In this document: in pieces, positions 12,280-23,659 of the stretch
Numbering within the stretch: position 1 is the first letter of the stretch
How the letters are laid out: every line of letters begins with the position of its first letter
Assembly (NCBI GenBank): GCA_009602725.1
Contig: WELB01000110.1
Span: 371,772 to 435,771, forward strand
Source: Spirogloea muscicola
Taxonomy: Eukaryota; Streptophyta; Zygnematophyceae; Spirogloeales; Spirogloeaceae
Reading direction: 5' to 3'
DNA length: 64,000 nucleotides
Notes under the pieces: generated by a model
The model's input: the letters and a program-made list of their open reading frames with translations, nothing else
Database searches by the model: none
What the model was told of the DNA's origin: nothing
Made by a program: the position numbers and the translations under genes

Positions 12280-12760
12280 ATTTCAAGCCCTTGTACACTA
12301 ACCATTGACGTTCACGGGGCCTTTGGCAGTGGCTGGCTGGATCTCCTGCAGCGGCTTGCCCGGCGGGCCATCGAGCGGCGGCCGGTTTCGCCAGGCTTCA
12401 ATGCTGCCGGCTCCCTCGCTCAGGTCTTCCGAATGCGACTGGCGGTCTCGCTCCAGCGCTCAGAGGCTCATGCGGTCCACACGCGCGCTGGCCGCGCTAT
12501 GGCTGCTGCCTCAAGGGTCTCGGCAAAGTGCCGCTTTTCCTGCTTCGAGTTATTCTGATTTGCTGTTGCTCACTCGTGGTTTCTGAGCATTCATCTGCAT
12601 CATTTCGTGTCTTGGTGTGCAGTTTTGTCTTTCCTGGCACTGTTTTGTGGCCTTTTGAGGCCTGCGGACAATGTCCATTTTTTTGTGGGCTGGCTTTGCT
12701 AGCCCCTCTGTTTCTATGGGCGAGCCCTCCCCTTGTACACTAATCAGAGCGTCGCCCAGC
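12280..12760 (+). mobile_element. Non-LTR element 3' end, family 3, with hairpin tail T3
   Basis: Plus-strand pieces match the DVHGAFGSGWLDLLQRLA region and then FRMRLAVSLQRS of family 3, with a frame change, and end at CTCACTCGTGGTTTCTGAG (about 12570-12588). Tail T3 follows, including GGGCTGGCTTTGCTAGCCC at about 12688-12706 and ATGGGCGAGC after it. Confidence 0.75.
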
Positions 12761-12834
12761 TTTCTAGGCGACGCCTATACTTTTCTGACTTGCACTTGCT
12801 GACTTGCACTTGCTGACTAGAGGTTATTGAGAAG

Positions 12835-13440
12835 AAGTGGTTCTCGCAATGGGGGCAAGGGCTGTGAAAAGCCAGCCCGAAAAAGTATTGACAAAGGTTC
12901 GAAGGGGCCAAATGACAGAGGGGCCTAAAGCGCTATGGCAACGGGTGGAGGATGGACCACTCAGAAGCTACGAGTGAGGAGCCTCAAATCTGACAGACTA
13001 GCTGCCAGACAACAATCCCCCCGGCGAAAGCCAGAGGCTGCAGCGAGAGCCCGGCCAGCACGCAGATGCAAGGCGTGTGCCATGGACCGCTGAAGGGAGA
13101 CGGAGAATCGCATGCAATAGACTTGGGCCCATGAGCCTTGCGGCGTTGAAGTCAGCCGGCTCACCTCGCCTGCGGGATACAGCGCGCCGCGCAAGCTTGG
13201 CCAGCAGGTCGAGCCACTGGGACCCAAGAGCCCCGTGTACATCCACGGCCAGGGGTACGAACTCGTCCCCCAGCCGGGTGATCAGCGTTTTGGCCGCCTT
13301 GCAGCGAGCGGCTTTCGCCGCAGCGTGGCCAGCCCGCGAGGCAGAAAGCCCCGGATTGGAGCGGTCGACCACATCAGTGGTGTTGAGAGCCCACTTGCTG
13401 ACGTCTTGGAGACTAGTATTCTCTTTTTGCGCCATCCGGC
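12835..13440 (-). mobile_element. Minus-strand hairpin tail and family 3 element end
   Basis: The minus strand reads LITRLGDEFVPLAVDVHGAL, SQWLDLLAKLARRA, then a run ending near 12961 in LSDLRLLTRSF. A minus-strand hairpin tail (AGGGCTGTGAAAAGCCAGCCC) lies at 12858-12878. The first part reads MAQKENTSLQDVSKWALNTT. Only endonuclease and C-terminus remain. Confidence 0.75.
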
Positions 13441-13479
13441 CTTTCAGACCTTGTACTCTTTGGGCTGGCTTCTCACAGC

Positions 13480-14060
13480 CATTGCAGGAAATTGTTCATT
13501 TTTGGTACAAAAGCATGAGCCTGACCTCGCTGCAGACTGGCTGACACGCGGCCACGCAAGAACGACAGATATGCTTCCGGCAAGCCCATCTCAGATAAAA
13601 GTACATCTTCACGGAGTGCCCATTCTAGATTGGCATTGTTCTTGAGCAACGTACAATAAGCAGGGCATACACATTCAGAGAAGTCAACTGCAGCTGGTAG
13701 GAGGTAATCACAGCAGACGAAGTCGAAGTAGTGCTCGTCTCTTGCTCTGCAATAGTTCACGTTGTGCATCATCCAACCCTTTTATGACCTCGTATGCTCC
13801 TTCTGGGCTGGCCTCTCACAGTCACCGGCTTATTTTGCTGAGCTCTTTCGTTTTGCTCTGCTCTGCCCACTGCTAGCCAGCAATGTAGGTCGGCGCTGGG
13901 CCTTTTTACTCCTTCGTGACAACCACATTGACCAAGGCACATGGTCCACCGCTAGATTGTACCACCAATACATATACGGTGCAATAGTGATGACATGCGT
14001 GGGGCGTCCATAGTGATGGGCATGATGCCATTAATCTCCGTAACTGCACAGCAGCGGCGC
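13480..14060 (-). mobile_element. Non-LTR element fragment, family 2
   Basis: The minus-strand translation includes LSEMGLPEAYLSFLRGRVSA and SLQRGQAHAF, with upstream pieces matching the family-2 endonuclease (complement of 13880-14050). The natural 3' end is missing because the copy is interrupted near 13480, next to other repeat material. It is frame-broken. Confidence 0.7.
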
Positions 14061-15135
14061 TTCAGATCCAGAACTTGGAAATCACTCCCGATGTACCTGG
14101 GTACCCCTTCTACAGGGAGGCTCTCCCGGCCCACTAGGCTGAGTCAGATGGTCACCCAATCCCAGACCCGCTAATTCCCCGTACTACTACATAAATAATC
14201 TCCAGCATGCTCTTGTTCTGTCAAAGTTTCACAAGTTGTTCTAAATTCCAGCTGCGGGTAAGGACTGTGAAGTGTGACTAGCAGTTACCGCCTCCTTCTG
14301 AGAGAGCTCGTTTGACTAGCCATCGGGCTTGGTGAGGAAGGTACTTCCAGCAACGCTTAAAGAGGCCAACAGTACCATTTGTGCTGAATCGCCTACAGCC
14401 CTTGCCCCTTTAACAGGACTACTCTTCTGTCTAGTCCCCAGGAAACACTGGCCAGGGGCCAGCCCTCGGCCTTCCGGGGAAAGCATCCCCTGAGAGTCGG
14501 AAGTGGCTTGCCGAGGGGAACAGAGGTTGTGATGACTAGCTCACGAAACTACGAAAGCCCAAGCCCCACACCAATACACGAGGGACATGGGATGCGGAAG
14601 GGCCAGCCCAGCAAGGATGTGAACCAAGAAGAAAAGCCAAGCGCCAGATAGAAGAAGTAGCTCTTCAGAAAGGGCAGCAGTTGTGAAAATGACTGCAGCC
14701 AAGGGTCAAGCTACCAAAGAGCTCACAAGGAGGAGAAGCTCTGTCATAGGGGCAGTGGCTGTGTGCCATCATAACTCAGCAATCGACATTAACTGGACTA
14801 CTTCAAGACGTGTGCTCTTCTCTTGTCACTGCTCCGGCTGGCTAGATCAGAAAGTTGCAACGGTTGCTTTCTCAAACATAGTCGCAATGTGAGCTGCCGC
14901 CTCAGCTGCCGCCAGGAGAGAATTTCATGTGGAGGACTTTGGGCATGTAACAAGAGAACGCGGCAAAAGAATCGAGCTTAGAGCATATCTTACGCCAGTT
15001 TCATGCAAAGGCTAGCTTAGAGCATATCTCAGGCCAGTTTCCTGCGAAGGCACTAATTGAAACATACGCCGCACACTCCAACATGACCACAACTGTGCAT
15101 TAATCACAACAATTGTACAGTCCCATGCGCTTGGA
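14061..15135. other. Intergenic, 3' flank of the deubiquitinase gene
   Basis: No gene is supported. A tandem duplication of about 40 bases lies at 14973-15012 and 15013-15051, both copies starting AGCTTAGAGCATATCT. The rest is unremarkable and includes the likely 3' untranslated region of the minus-strand gene. Confidence 0.5.
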
Positions 15136-18100
15136 CTACACAATACTGGGAGCGTCTCCGGACCAACTGCAGACTGCACGCTGCCAGCGGGTGCGTATGC
15201 AGTCCACAAGGGGGGCGTGCTGCGGAGCCTCCTTCGCAGCCTCCCACTCAACCTCTCCTGTGCCACCGCTGCTCATGCCCAGCTCTTCCACTTTGGCATC
15301 AAGAATCACGGCAGCATTCTCTTGTGTCCACTTGGGGGGGACTGCCACCCGCAGCTTCGTCAGCCTGGGCTTCTGATCCACCCCATTGCCAGCAAAGGTC
15401 TTTGCAATGCCGTTGAAGTGGTACATGTCAAACCGCCTGAAGGTGGATGGTGTCTGGCTCGCATTCTTGCAGCCCCCCTTGCTCGTCTCTAGCTGGCACA
15501 GGGCGCCCCAGAACTCATTCCAAACAACAACCTCGCTGCTAACCAAGCCCTTCTTCATATCCTCGGGCATGTCCACCTTCATCTCGCCTAGCAGCTGAGC
15601 ACAGGCGTCCGCACTGATGAAGCCACCCCCTCCGCTCTGGTCGTGCGCGTCAAACAGCCTCTTGACCTTGGTGGCACGGGTTTCGATCTCAGTTTCCTCC
15701 TGCACATTGGTGCTGAGTGCGAAGAGGACAGTGTAGTGGGACTCGCTGCCGACCACCCAAATTGGCCATCTGGGGTACTTAAGGTGCTGCCCAACCCTGC
15801 AGAAGTTGAGAAACTCCAGCAGGGTCAGGAAGCCCACCTCGACATCAGAAGGGATCCCCTTCAGTCTCATGCCTTCCTCAAGCTCCATGTCGCCATCAAA
15901 GACATTTGCCACAGCTTCGCCGCACAGCAAAAGGTTGACTATCTCCTGCAGCAGAAGAGTGTCTCACAAGGTCAGAGTACAAATGTATACAACGACCTTT
16001 GCTTGGCAGCAGACTGACCTAAGGCATCCAAGTGCGTGTACTTGCCACTGTAGAGCCTTGCTATAACTAGGTGCCCATAAGGAGGAGCCGCACCTTGACT
16101 TTGCATGATATTGGAGCGTACCAATAAATGATCTGCTTGTATGCTTCTATATCACTTTCACAAGAGGATTGGGAAGGCACGGCGCAGGCACAAGAAGCGG
16201 GGAGGAAGAGAAATAGACCTGGGATGCATGACCAAAAGGATGAGTCACAAGAGGGTGCTCTGGATCATCTCGATCTGCTTGAACCTCATCCTGTCTCTCA
16301 CAGGATGAAACTCATTCTACTCAGAATCACTGCAGTGTGTCCCAACGCTCCAGCGGTAGCGGGGGTTGACTAGCAACTTGGCATGCTTAGCGGCAAAAGC
16401 AACACGAGCACTGCTAAATTATCACTCAGTTTCTCAGAGGTATTACTTACCAGTCCCCGTGAAAGTAGAGCTGAAATGAGAAGAAGAAGTGCTCCCAGGC
16501 CACTTCGGAAGCAAGGTAGGACCTGCCTGAGCTGGAGCTTTAGAGAACTCTCATCACGGCACGTGTGCATGCTCAGCACGGCTGCTAAGGTTGCCGGCGA
16601 ATCCACAGATACGCTTTCCAGGAGTTGTGCTAGACCCTGTGCCACTAAGCGAGACGATCTCAGAAGTCAGTCTATACCTTCAGAGTAATAGATGATTGAC
16701 AAGTTAATGCCTGCATAGGAAAGCAGAGCTCAGAAGGCAGCAAGTCTAAGCAGGTCAGAGGAGCTTAACATGATACTCAACCCCTTCCCTTTTCGAGACA
16801 GGGTGGCTGATTTAATCTTGGCAAGTGAGCCCATGTACGAAATCGAATTGTATATCGATCATCAAGTCAATATCTCGGCATGACGTACCTCTTCACTGCC
16901 GGAGCTAGACATTTGGGGCCTGAGTCTCTCAATGTTAATCGTGGCAATGATAGCTTGCTTCTTAGCAGCTGAAGACGTGCCCGACCGCCCAAACCCGCCA
17001 GCTCTGCTCAATGTCTCAGCCATGGCTTCGACCAGAGCCCTGTCAGAGAGTGAGGCACTGTATGAGTGTTGAATGACACGTCCTCATGTCAATGCATAGC
17101 TTTTGCAATGAGCACGAACCTGATGCAGAGCACTGGCCTCTAAGCAGGGTATGAGTCGGTAGGGACAGGTAAGCTAGACTAAGAGAAAACTAGGCATGTG
17201 CATGTTGACCCGACGCATGGCCTGCCTGTTTACCAACAAACAGGACTTAGGACATTATGCTTCATAGATTGTGCACCAATAGCTGACCTGTCCTTCTCCT
17301 GCTCTGAGAAGCACGCTAAATCAACGGAACTCTCAGAACCTACAGGCTTTAAGGCCTGTAGGTTCTTGGAAGCGCTGCCAGGCTCCAGGTTGAAGTGGAT
17401 GCTCTGCCTTTCAAAGAGCAAGTACTTCAAAACAAGAGCCTGCAGGCCACCGAAGAGCCTCCAAACATGATCAGCCCTTTAGCTCCACTGCTCACCTCAG
17501 CTCCTCCACAGAGCCTCGTCCAGTAGACCAGCATGGAGCAGCAACCCTGCTGAGAAGCTGTGGACCAATGTGCACCCAGGCATAGCAGTAACTGCGGCTC
17601 TGCACACGACACGAGCTACATATGTAATTGTGTGCCTCAGTGACCTAGCACACTGCTGACCTGAATGGGAGCTAGGACACCGCAGGGGCCACCTTCACGC
17701 TGCACCAAGCCCAAGGAAGTCTCTGCGTCGGCACTGAATCTGCACACAGCAGAGGAGCCAAACAGCTGTTTGACTTGGCTTCTTCAATTTCTCGACCCAC
17801 AGTCCCCTCTGTCGAATGCCCGCTTGCCACAGAGCCCGCATCTGTAGCTCTTGGCTCCAGATGTTGGGTTTTCTTAAGCTGAAGCCTGCTCCACTCCACC
17901 TAGCTTGCAACACAGTAACTTACTCCCAGCAACAGGAGGTCAAGTCTCAGCAGCTACCAGGGCTGGGGTAAGGAGGCTCACCTAAAGCCCTGCCGAGACC
18001 ATTGAGAGTGGACCTCTGGGAGAACGTCACTCCCAAAGACCATCTTGAAGAGCCTGGCGGCCAGAGGGGGAGGGATGTCACCGACGACAACAGAGGCCTC

Positions 18101-18541
18101 ACTTGACGAAGGCGCGAGCGCTCCACTGCTCCGGGTGTTGCTGGGGCCGGCCACTGCACTCGGTCCGCCACCAGCACTGCCGGAGCCGGACATGCTGGCG
18201 GACGCAGAGCCAGCTGCAGGCTGCGGGTCGAGATGGTGCTGCGAAGGCGGGCTGGAGGCCAGCAGTGCCGCCAGCCTTCGCTCGGCGGCAGCAGCTCGGA
18301 GCTCCCGCTCCTGCAGCAGCCTGTCCGTCTCCGGCAGTGCTTCTCCCGAGCCTTTCCCTCTGCTCTCGTCCGCCAGCCCAGCCTCGCCGGCCCTGCTGCG
18401 CTTGGCCTCCGGCTGCTGCCCAGTCTCGCGGAAGCCGTCCCTCGGCGGCGCGGCGGCGGCCGCGCCTGCGGCGTCCTGCATGAGGCTCATGCGGAACGCC
18501 TTCTGCAGCTCCTCGTCCTCGTCCTCCGCCAGCTCCACCAT
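15136..18541 (-). CDS. MINDY-3/FAM188-type deubiquitinase with N-terminal ubiquitin-interacting motif
   Basis: MINDY enzymes are cysteine deubiquitinases that trim polyubiquitin. The exons are 17982-18541, 17661-17739, 17288-17439, 16889-17039, 16451-16636, 16219-16290 and 15136-15945. Phases agree and give about 669 residues. The start at 18541 opens MVELAEDEDEELQKAFRMSL, which contains a ubiquitin-interacting motif (residues about 8-20), as in plant homologues. A low-complexity linker follows. The catalytic cysteine is in GGPCGVLAPIQ (Cys about 206) and the catalytic histidine in VVGSESHYTVLF (His about 470). RLFDAHDQSGGGGFIS is an EF-hand-like segment, as in animal MINDY-3. The C-terminus DCIRTRWQRAVCSWSGDAPS follows the plant pattern. 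Family membership is firm; chain-length preference is not readable. Confidence 0.93.
17335..17366. repeat. 13-bp perfect palindrome in deubiquitinase exon 3
   Basis: The arms AGAACCTACAGGC and its complement flank the loop TTTAAG. It lies inside coding exon 3 (17288-17439) and is therefore translated (NLQALKPVGSES). Confidence 0.75.
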
Positions 18542-18890
18542 TGGCCAGCCGGCGCCGTCGACCGGCCGCAGTGCCGGGGCCCGCCAGCCCCGATGCGGCG
18601 GCTGGGCCGTAGCGCGGCGGCCGCCAGAAGACCTCCGACTGACGGCGGCTAGCGGCGGCGGCGGCGGCGGCGGCGGCGGCACCAGCAGCGGCGGCGGCGG
18701 CGGTCCGTCGAGGTTAGGGCGCGCAGTGAGGGGGGGAACGGCATGGGGCGGCTCCTGCTTGGGGGCGACAGTTGGAAGTCGCGCGGCACCTGATCGCAAC
18801 AGCGGGGGAAAGGGCAGATCTCTCCTGTGCCCTTTTGGGCCTTCTGGGCCCAAAAGGCGCGGGCTCTGCACCTGCTTGCTGGAAGAAAGT
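18542..18890. other. GC-rich 5' leader of the deubiquitinase with (GGC)n
   Basis: A (GGC)n tract at 18651-18680 and a second short one at 18690-18703 sit 110-160 bases upstream of the start codon. The stretch has no stop in the minus-strand gene frame and reads as polyproline, so a longer N-terminus is possible. I prefer the internal ATG because homologues begin near the ubiquitin-interacting motif. Confidence 0.45.
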
Positions 18891-19225
18891 GCTCGCCCAT
18901 AGAGAAGAGGGGCTGGCAAAGCCAGCCCAAAAAAGAATGGACGATGTCCAAAGCCAAAGAAAGAGGAGCCGGAATAAGGACTACACTACAGAACACTGCA
19001 AAACACGTAGACGATGTAGAGGGAACCTCAGTACCCACGAGTGAGCAACATCAGGTCTGAGTAGCCGGCTGTTGCTCACTCGTGGGTACTGAGCTTCCCT
19101 GCATCGTCTCTGTGTTCTGCAGTGTTTTGTAGTGTAGTCCTTTTTCCGGCTCCTCTTTCTTTGGCTTTGGACATTGTCCATGCTTTTTTGGGCTGGCTTT
19201 GCCAGCCCCTCTTCTCTATGGGCGC
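18891..19225. repeat. Fold-back: two T3 retroelement ends in opposite orientation
   Basis: The left arm (about 18893-19055, minus orientation) and right arm (about 19068-19222, plus orientation) are inverted copies of the same family-3 end plus hairpin tail. By eye they are about 90 percent identical, with a central spacer of roughly 20 bases. Each arm contains GGGCTGGCTTTGCCAGCCC or its complement. A transcript through this region would fold into a long near-perfect duplex. Confidence 0.8.
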
Positions 19226-19400
19226 GCACTTCTTGCTGCAGGGAAAGAGGCACTCCGCCGAGACCCAGAGGCGCGGCCGGAAGACCCTCGCTGCTGACTC
19301 TCGCTCTGGCCAGGGGACCCGCTTCCGGGAACCCAGATTCTCTGACCTGAGGCTGCTAAGCAGGGGTTACCGAGTGCTTCGTAATTTCTCAGTTTCTTAT
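19226..19400 (+). repeat. Family 3 end fragment
   Basis: The sequence ACTCCGCCGAGACCCAGAGG followed by TCTCTGACCTGAGGCTGCTAAGCAGGGGTTACCGAG matches other family-3 ends; the last part encodes SDLRLLSRGY. Only about 150 bases remain. Confidence 0.6.
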
Positions 19401-19895
19401 TGTGCTCTTTTGTTTAGGCCAGTTTACACCGGGACAGACGGACGCACGGAGGGGTACGTGTCGCGCGGTGTATGGAACGCCTGGCCTTTACAACCATACG
19501 CGCCCGGACGCGGACGCGCACCACGGAGGCGCCACATCGGGCGCTGACTAGGACGCCTTTTGCCCCCGCTAAAGGAAGCGGCTGCTGATATTAAAAGAGC
19601 GGCTGTGAAAGCCAGCCAGATGCATACAGGTGTTCATGACGGCTAAGGAGGAAACGGTGCCGTTTGCCACATTTGTTGCTGAAGGGACCTCGCTTGAGAA
19701 AGAATCGGCGCCGTTTGCCACCAGAGCGCGCATCTTTCCTTACTGACGTGGAGCCGGGGGGGACATGGTTGCGACTCAATCACACTAAAGCAAATGTAAT
19801 TCCACCTGTTATGTCCACGTATGCCTGCACGTCACCATTCTTGTCAGATTGACACAAACGGGCCACCGACGGGATATCTCATGACAGGCCCACGC
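19400..19895. other. Unassigned stretch
   Basis: No gene is recognised. A 20-base string starting CATACAGGTGTTCATGACGG at about 19623 recurs exactly at 37730-37749, directly after the assembly gap. Confidence 0.5.
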
Positions 19896-20260
19896 TATGG
19901 CCGCCGCCTCTGGGTCTCGGCGGAGTGCCTCTTTCCCTGCAGCGAGCAGACTTGATGTTGCTCACTCGCGGGTACTGAGCTTCCCTCTGCATCGTTTTGT
20001 GTTTTGTAGTGTAGTCCTCTTCCGGCTCCTCTTTCTTTGGCTTTGGACATTGTCCATTCTTTCTGGGCTGGCTTTGCCAGCCCCTCTTCTTTATGGGCGA
20101 GCAATTTCTTTCTCTCTTCTAGTCCTTTGTTCATTCTTTTTTGGGCTGGCATTTCCAAGGGAAATTTCCAGCCTTTATCCTCAATGGGCGAGCCCTTCTT
20201 CTTTTGGGCCTCGTTCTTTCTGGGCTGGCTTTTACAGCCCTCGCCCCATTTGGATGAGCT
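19896..20260 (+). repeat. Family 3 end with hairpin tails
   Basis: The coding end (GTTGCTCACTCGCGGGTACTGAG, about 19957-19979) is followed by the T3 tail with GGGCTGGCTTTGCCAGCCC at about 20066-20084 and GGGCGAGC. Two further diverged hairpin tails run to 20260. Confidence 0.7.
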
Positions 20261-20589
20261 CGCTTCTTCGTTGGAAGAGCTTACTTCTTCAGAGAGAAGA
20301 GAATGCTACTCAGGAAGAAAAACACAGCTCTTCCAAGAAGAATGGACAAGTTCCAAAGAGCCGCAAGGCGCGCCTACACCACACAGCTATGCACGAGACT
20401 ACAGCGGAGGGGAGATTAAAAACCCCTGGTTAGCAGCAGCAAGTCGAACAGTTACAGCAATGGCTGTTACAGGCCAGCCCAAAGGAATGTACAAGGTCTA
20501 AAACGGCCGGTTGCGCAAAAAGTAGGATACTAAGTCTCTAAGACGTCAGCAAGTGGGCTCTCAATCACCTCTAGTTAGAAGAACCAGAG

Positions 20590-20755
20590 GGCAGAAAAGC
20601 GTCACCCTGACGGAACCGGGAGGCAGCAGCCAAGGCGCGGCCTGCACGCAAGTAGACTGGCAAATACTAAGGACCGCTGCAGGGAGATTGCAAGGCGCTT
20701 CCATGACACTTGAGCGACCCGGCGGCATTGAAGCCGGGCTGCTCGCTCTGCTGAT
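20590..20755 (-). repeat. Family 3 fragment, minus strand
   Basis: The complement encodes VSWKRLAISLQRSLVFASLL, equivalent to FRMRLAISLQRSLAFA of the copies at 24160 and 52500. It stops against a plus-strand hairpin tail at about 20780-20850. Confidence 0.55.
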
Positions 20756-20859
20756 AGAAAGTGGCTCTTCACTCTTTCTTTGGCTTTGGACATTGTCCTT
20801 CCTTTTTGGGCTGGCTTTGCCAGCCCCTCTTCTCTATGGGCGAGCCCTTTCTTCAGGGG

Positions 20860-21290
20860 GACCCATTGCCCAGGGATGTCATCATCGCCGCACACTTGAC
20901 ATTGTGGGCGTGCAACCTGGTGGAGGACCACAGGCCTCGGTCGATGTTGTTACGGAGGCCTATAAAGGGCCAGCATCGACTCACATCGCTGGCCACGCAG
21001 TGGGCAGTGCAGAACAAAGAAAGCTGCAGCACTACTCCGATTACCCCCAGTGCGATCAGCTCCTGCCAGCGGCAGTCGACATCTTTGGCTGCTTAGGTCC
21101 TCGTTTTCATACTCTCCTTCAAAACATAGCCAATCTAGGCTACACACGATATGCAGATGTGCTCCCGGCTGAGATGGGCTTGCCAGCTGCATATCTGTCG
21201 TTCTTGCGACGACGAATTTCGGCCTGTTTGCAGCGTGTGTCGTGCAATGTCCCGTCGGTGGCTCATTTGCGTCGGTGCTGACAAAGGATG
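20860..21290 (+). mobile_element. Non-LTR element fragment, family 2
   Basis: Plus-strand translation reads LDIVGVQPGGGPQASVDVVT, YKGPASTHIAGHAVGSAEQR, KLQHYSDYPQCDQLLPAAVD, then EMGLPAAYLSFLRRRISACL. It is close to the copy at 60600-61735. The last 60 or so codons and tail are missing; sequence of unknown origin replaces them from about 21240. Confidence 0.8.
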
Positions 21291-21455
21291 CGGAGGTGGC
21301 TGCTCATGTGGCGATCTGAGGGCACGTCATTCATCATTCTGGTGTAAAGATGGGGTCGCGAGTGCGGGGCCTTCCACCCGCTTGGTCATAAGTGGTGCTC
21401 GAGTTGTCGCCGAAGTACCACTTGGCGACGTTCGAGTTCAATTGCGGCCCAACTC

Positions 21456-21610
21456 CCGTCTGATGCGGGGGGCATCACGCAATCGTTGCTCACGACCCGC
21501 CGTACGTGGGGCGCATTGCCCAATCGCTGCTCACATTCCGTCTGACGCGGGCGCACAACCCAAGCAGTCGCCCCAGTCCCGCCGGACGCGGGGAGCCCAA
21601 CCCAATTAAT
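21456..21610. repeat. 41-bp tandem repeat, about 3.6 copies
   Basis: Units start at about 21456, 21497, 21538 and 21579, each with CCG(T/C)C(T/G)GA(T/C)GCGGGG-like sequence. The spacing is exactly 41 bases between three successive starts. The units have diverged and do not resemble the retroelement tails. Confidence 0.7.
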
Positions 21611-21900
21611 TAGTCGTGACAGCCTGGTCACGGCGTGCAGGTATCATGCCGCCGATGTCAACTACTGACACCGATGAGCAGTGCCATCTTGCCACCCAGA
21701 CCACACAAAGCCCCTAATCATAGACCGAGAGAGCTTATGAAAGCACGTCGAAGGTATGATTTGCCTCGATGAGCCGTGAGGAATCGGCTAGGCAGTGGTG
21801 GGGCAATGGTAGGTAGTGGTAGATGCGAGTCTTGGGCTACACTGGCCTTGAGACCTGGGGGACCAGATGGGCCAGATGGCCCACCCCAACAAACAATTTA
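21611..21900. other. Unassigned stretch
   Basis: I see no gene or named repeat between the 41-bp repeat and the tail of the next retroelement. Confidence 0.4.
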
Positions 21901-23580
21901 TTTCCTTTCTTTCTCTGACCAAGCATAAGGAAGGAAAGGCGCGCGGGGCGCATGAAATGAAAAGGGAGGCCAATTCAAGCCAATACACAGTTCAAGCAGA
22001 GGCGAGTGCAAACTAATCAAGGCTACATGATACAGAGACCTAAATAAGGTGCCTAAGGTGACATTAGTACCCACGGGAGAGCACAAACAAATCGGACAAG
22101 CTAACTTGGGGAGCTGGAGCGCCGCCACGAAAGCCGGAGGCCTGACTTAGAGCGCGCCCTGCACGTTGATGAAGAGCCAATGCTTGCGAGCTCAGCAAAC
22201 AAAGCGAGAGCCGCATTCTATAATATGCAATTAAGGCCTGTGGAATGCTGGAGTGGCCCAAGCTGCCCCCCCGACTTTTACGACGCGCATCGACCAGCCG
22301 GGCCAGATGCTGGATCAGGGAGGACCATTTCACGCCGTAGCCGCGTAGATATCCATGGCACACGGGCAAAGATGGTCCCCTCGGGGATGGTCCTGGTAGT
22401 GCCGCTCCTTCTTGCGCTCCGCGCTGGACGTGGCCCAGCCAGACACGGTTGACGTGGGTGCGCCAGCCTTGTATGCGTCGATCAGTACCACGTCCAGGAG
22501 CAGACGAGGCCCACCGCCCCGGGGGGTGGCGACCACGTCCAGACGCCACACGTATGGCTTGCCGCGCCTGAAGGAGATTGGCATGATGCCGGACACCTCC
22601 ATCGCCGGATGATACCCCGCCTCTCGCAAAATTCCAAACATTGTATCCCTGAGTAAGTCGTGGGAGGCAATGCGCTCACCCCCCTCAGCACACCTCAGCA
22701 TGTGCGCAGCTAGGGCGAGCTTGTCATCGGCAATGTGGCCACACTCGCACTGGCGGATGCCAGCCAAGCAAGGGGGGGGGAGGCCGAGGTGGTGATGGAG
22801 CGCGGTACGAAACAGGTTGTCTGAAAGCCGAAGGGACTCGTATATCGGCAGAGCATTTAACCACTCCGACGCGCCTTGGGGAGCTGATGGAGAGGAGCCG
22901 GGTGAGGCCACGTCCATCGTCCTTGAGCAGTCCCTTTAATTCAGAGGCGGCCTGCACGTCCGCAGCGTGAGAGTAAAGGCCCTGCGCTTTCCTGTCAGAA
23001 CAGCGTGCCCATGCCGCAAAATCTGCATGACCCTCTGCAAGCGTTGGTAAGCAGCGCGAGAGGTCACGTAGTGCTGCGGTTAGAGAAAGCTGGAAGGGCA
23101 GGTTCCCTGTTGCAACACCCGCTATGGCGGGTGCTAAAACAGCCTGTCCCCTCAGGATGGAGCGACTGGAGATGGTGGAGGCCACTTGGGCCCAGCAACC
23201 CAGGTGAGCTGCTTGGGACAGGCGAGCCAATGGACGGCACCCAAGGCCGCCTTTACTGGTGGGTAAGGTATACTGTAGGATGGCCGCCGGCGTGGCGGAT
23301 AGGTCGGGATGGTCCATCAGGCCATGAAGAGCCTGTTGGAGTCTGGAGTCCACGATAGAGTAGATGGCGTTTAGTGCAGTGGTGGGGGGCACAGTCCGCA
23401 ACAGGTAAGTGGGACGCTGGGCCACACACCGGGTGAGGATGGCCACCGCAAGCTGCGCGTCCTGTAGGGAGGGGAGGGCCGGGAGGGACCGGAGATGGTT
23501 CTCAAGGGTGGACTCCACAACTTGCTCCACATGCGCAGCAGCCCCCAACGGGGCTCCAAGCACCACCATGCCGAGTCGTA
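21901..23580 (-). mobile_element. 5'-truncated non-LTR element, family 1, with tail T1
   Basis: The minus strand begins at the start of the post-catalytic part of the reverse transcriptase (MVVLGAPLGAAAHVEQVVES, end near 23569). It continues through the thumb-like region (about 23569-22930), the knuckle CECGHIADDKLALAAHMLRC (about 22740), and the endonuclease (WRLDVVATPRGGGPRLLLDV, VLIDAYKAG). It ends SDLFVLSRGY-stop at 22064. Tail T1 runs to about 21905. By eye it is the closest relative of the copy at 55350-59610, roughly 90 percent identical. The frame changes at least twice. Confidence 0.85.
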
Positions 23581-23659
23581 GAGGCTGTTTCGTTGCCTAC
23601 TTCCGTGCTGATCTGACTTATCGACGTTATCTGGCAGCCGACACCCTGTGGCACGACAC

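Noticed and set aside
18045-18902. Long plus-strand open frame of 285 codons opposite MINDY exon 1
   Set aside because: It is the antisense shadow of a GC-rich exon. The minus strand carries the conserved ubiquitin-interacting motif and the phase-consistent junction to the catalytic exon.
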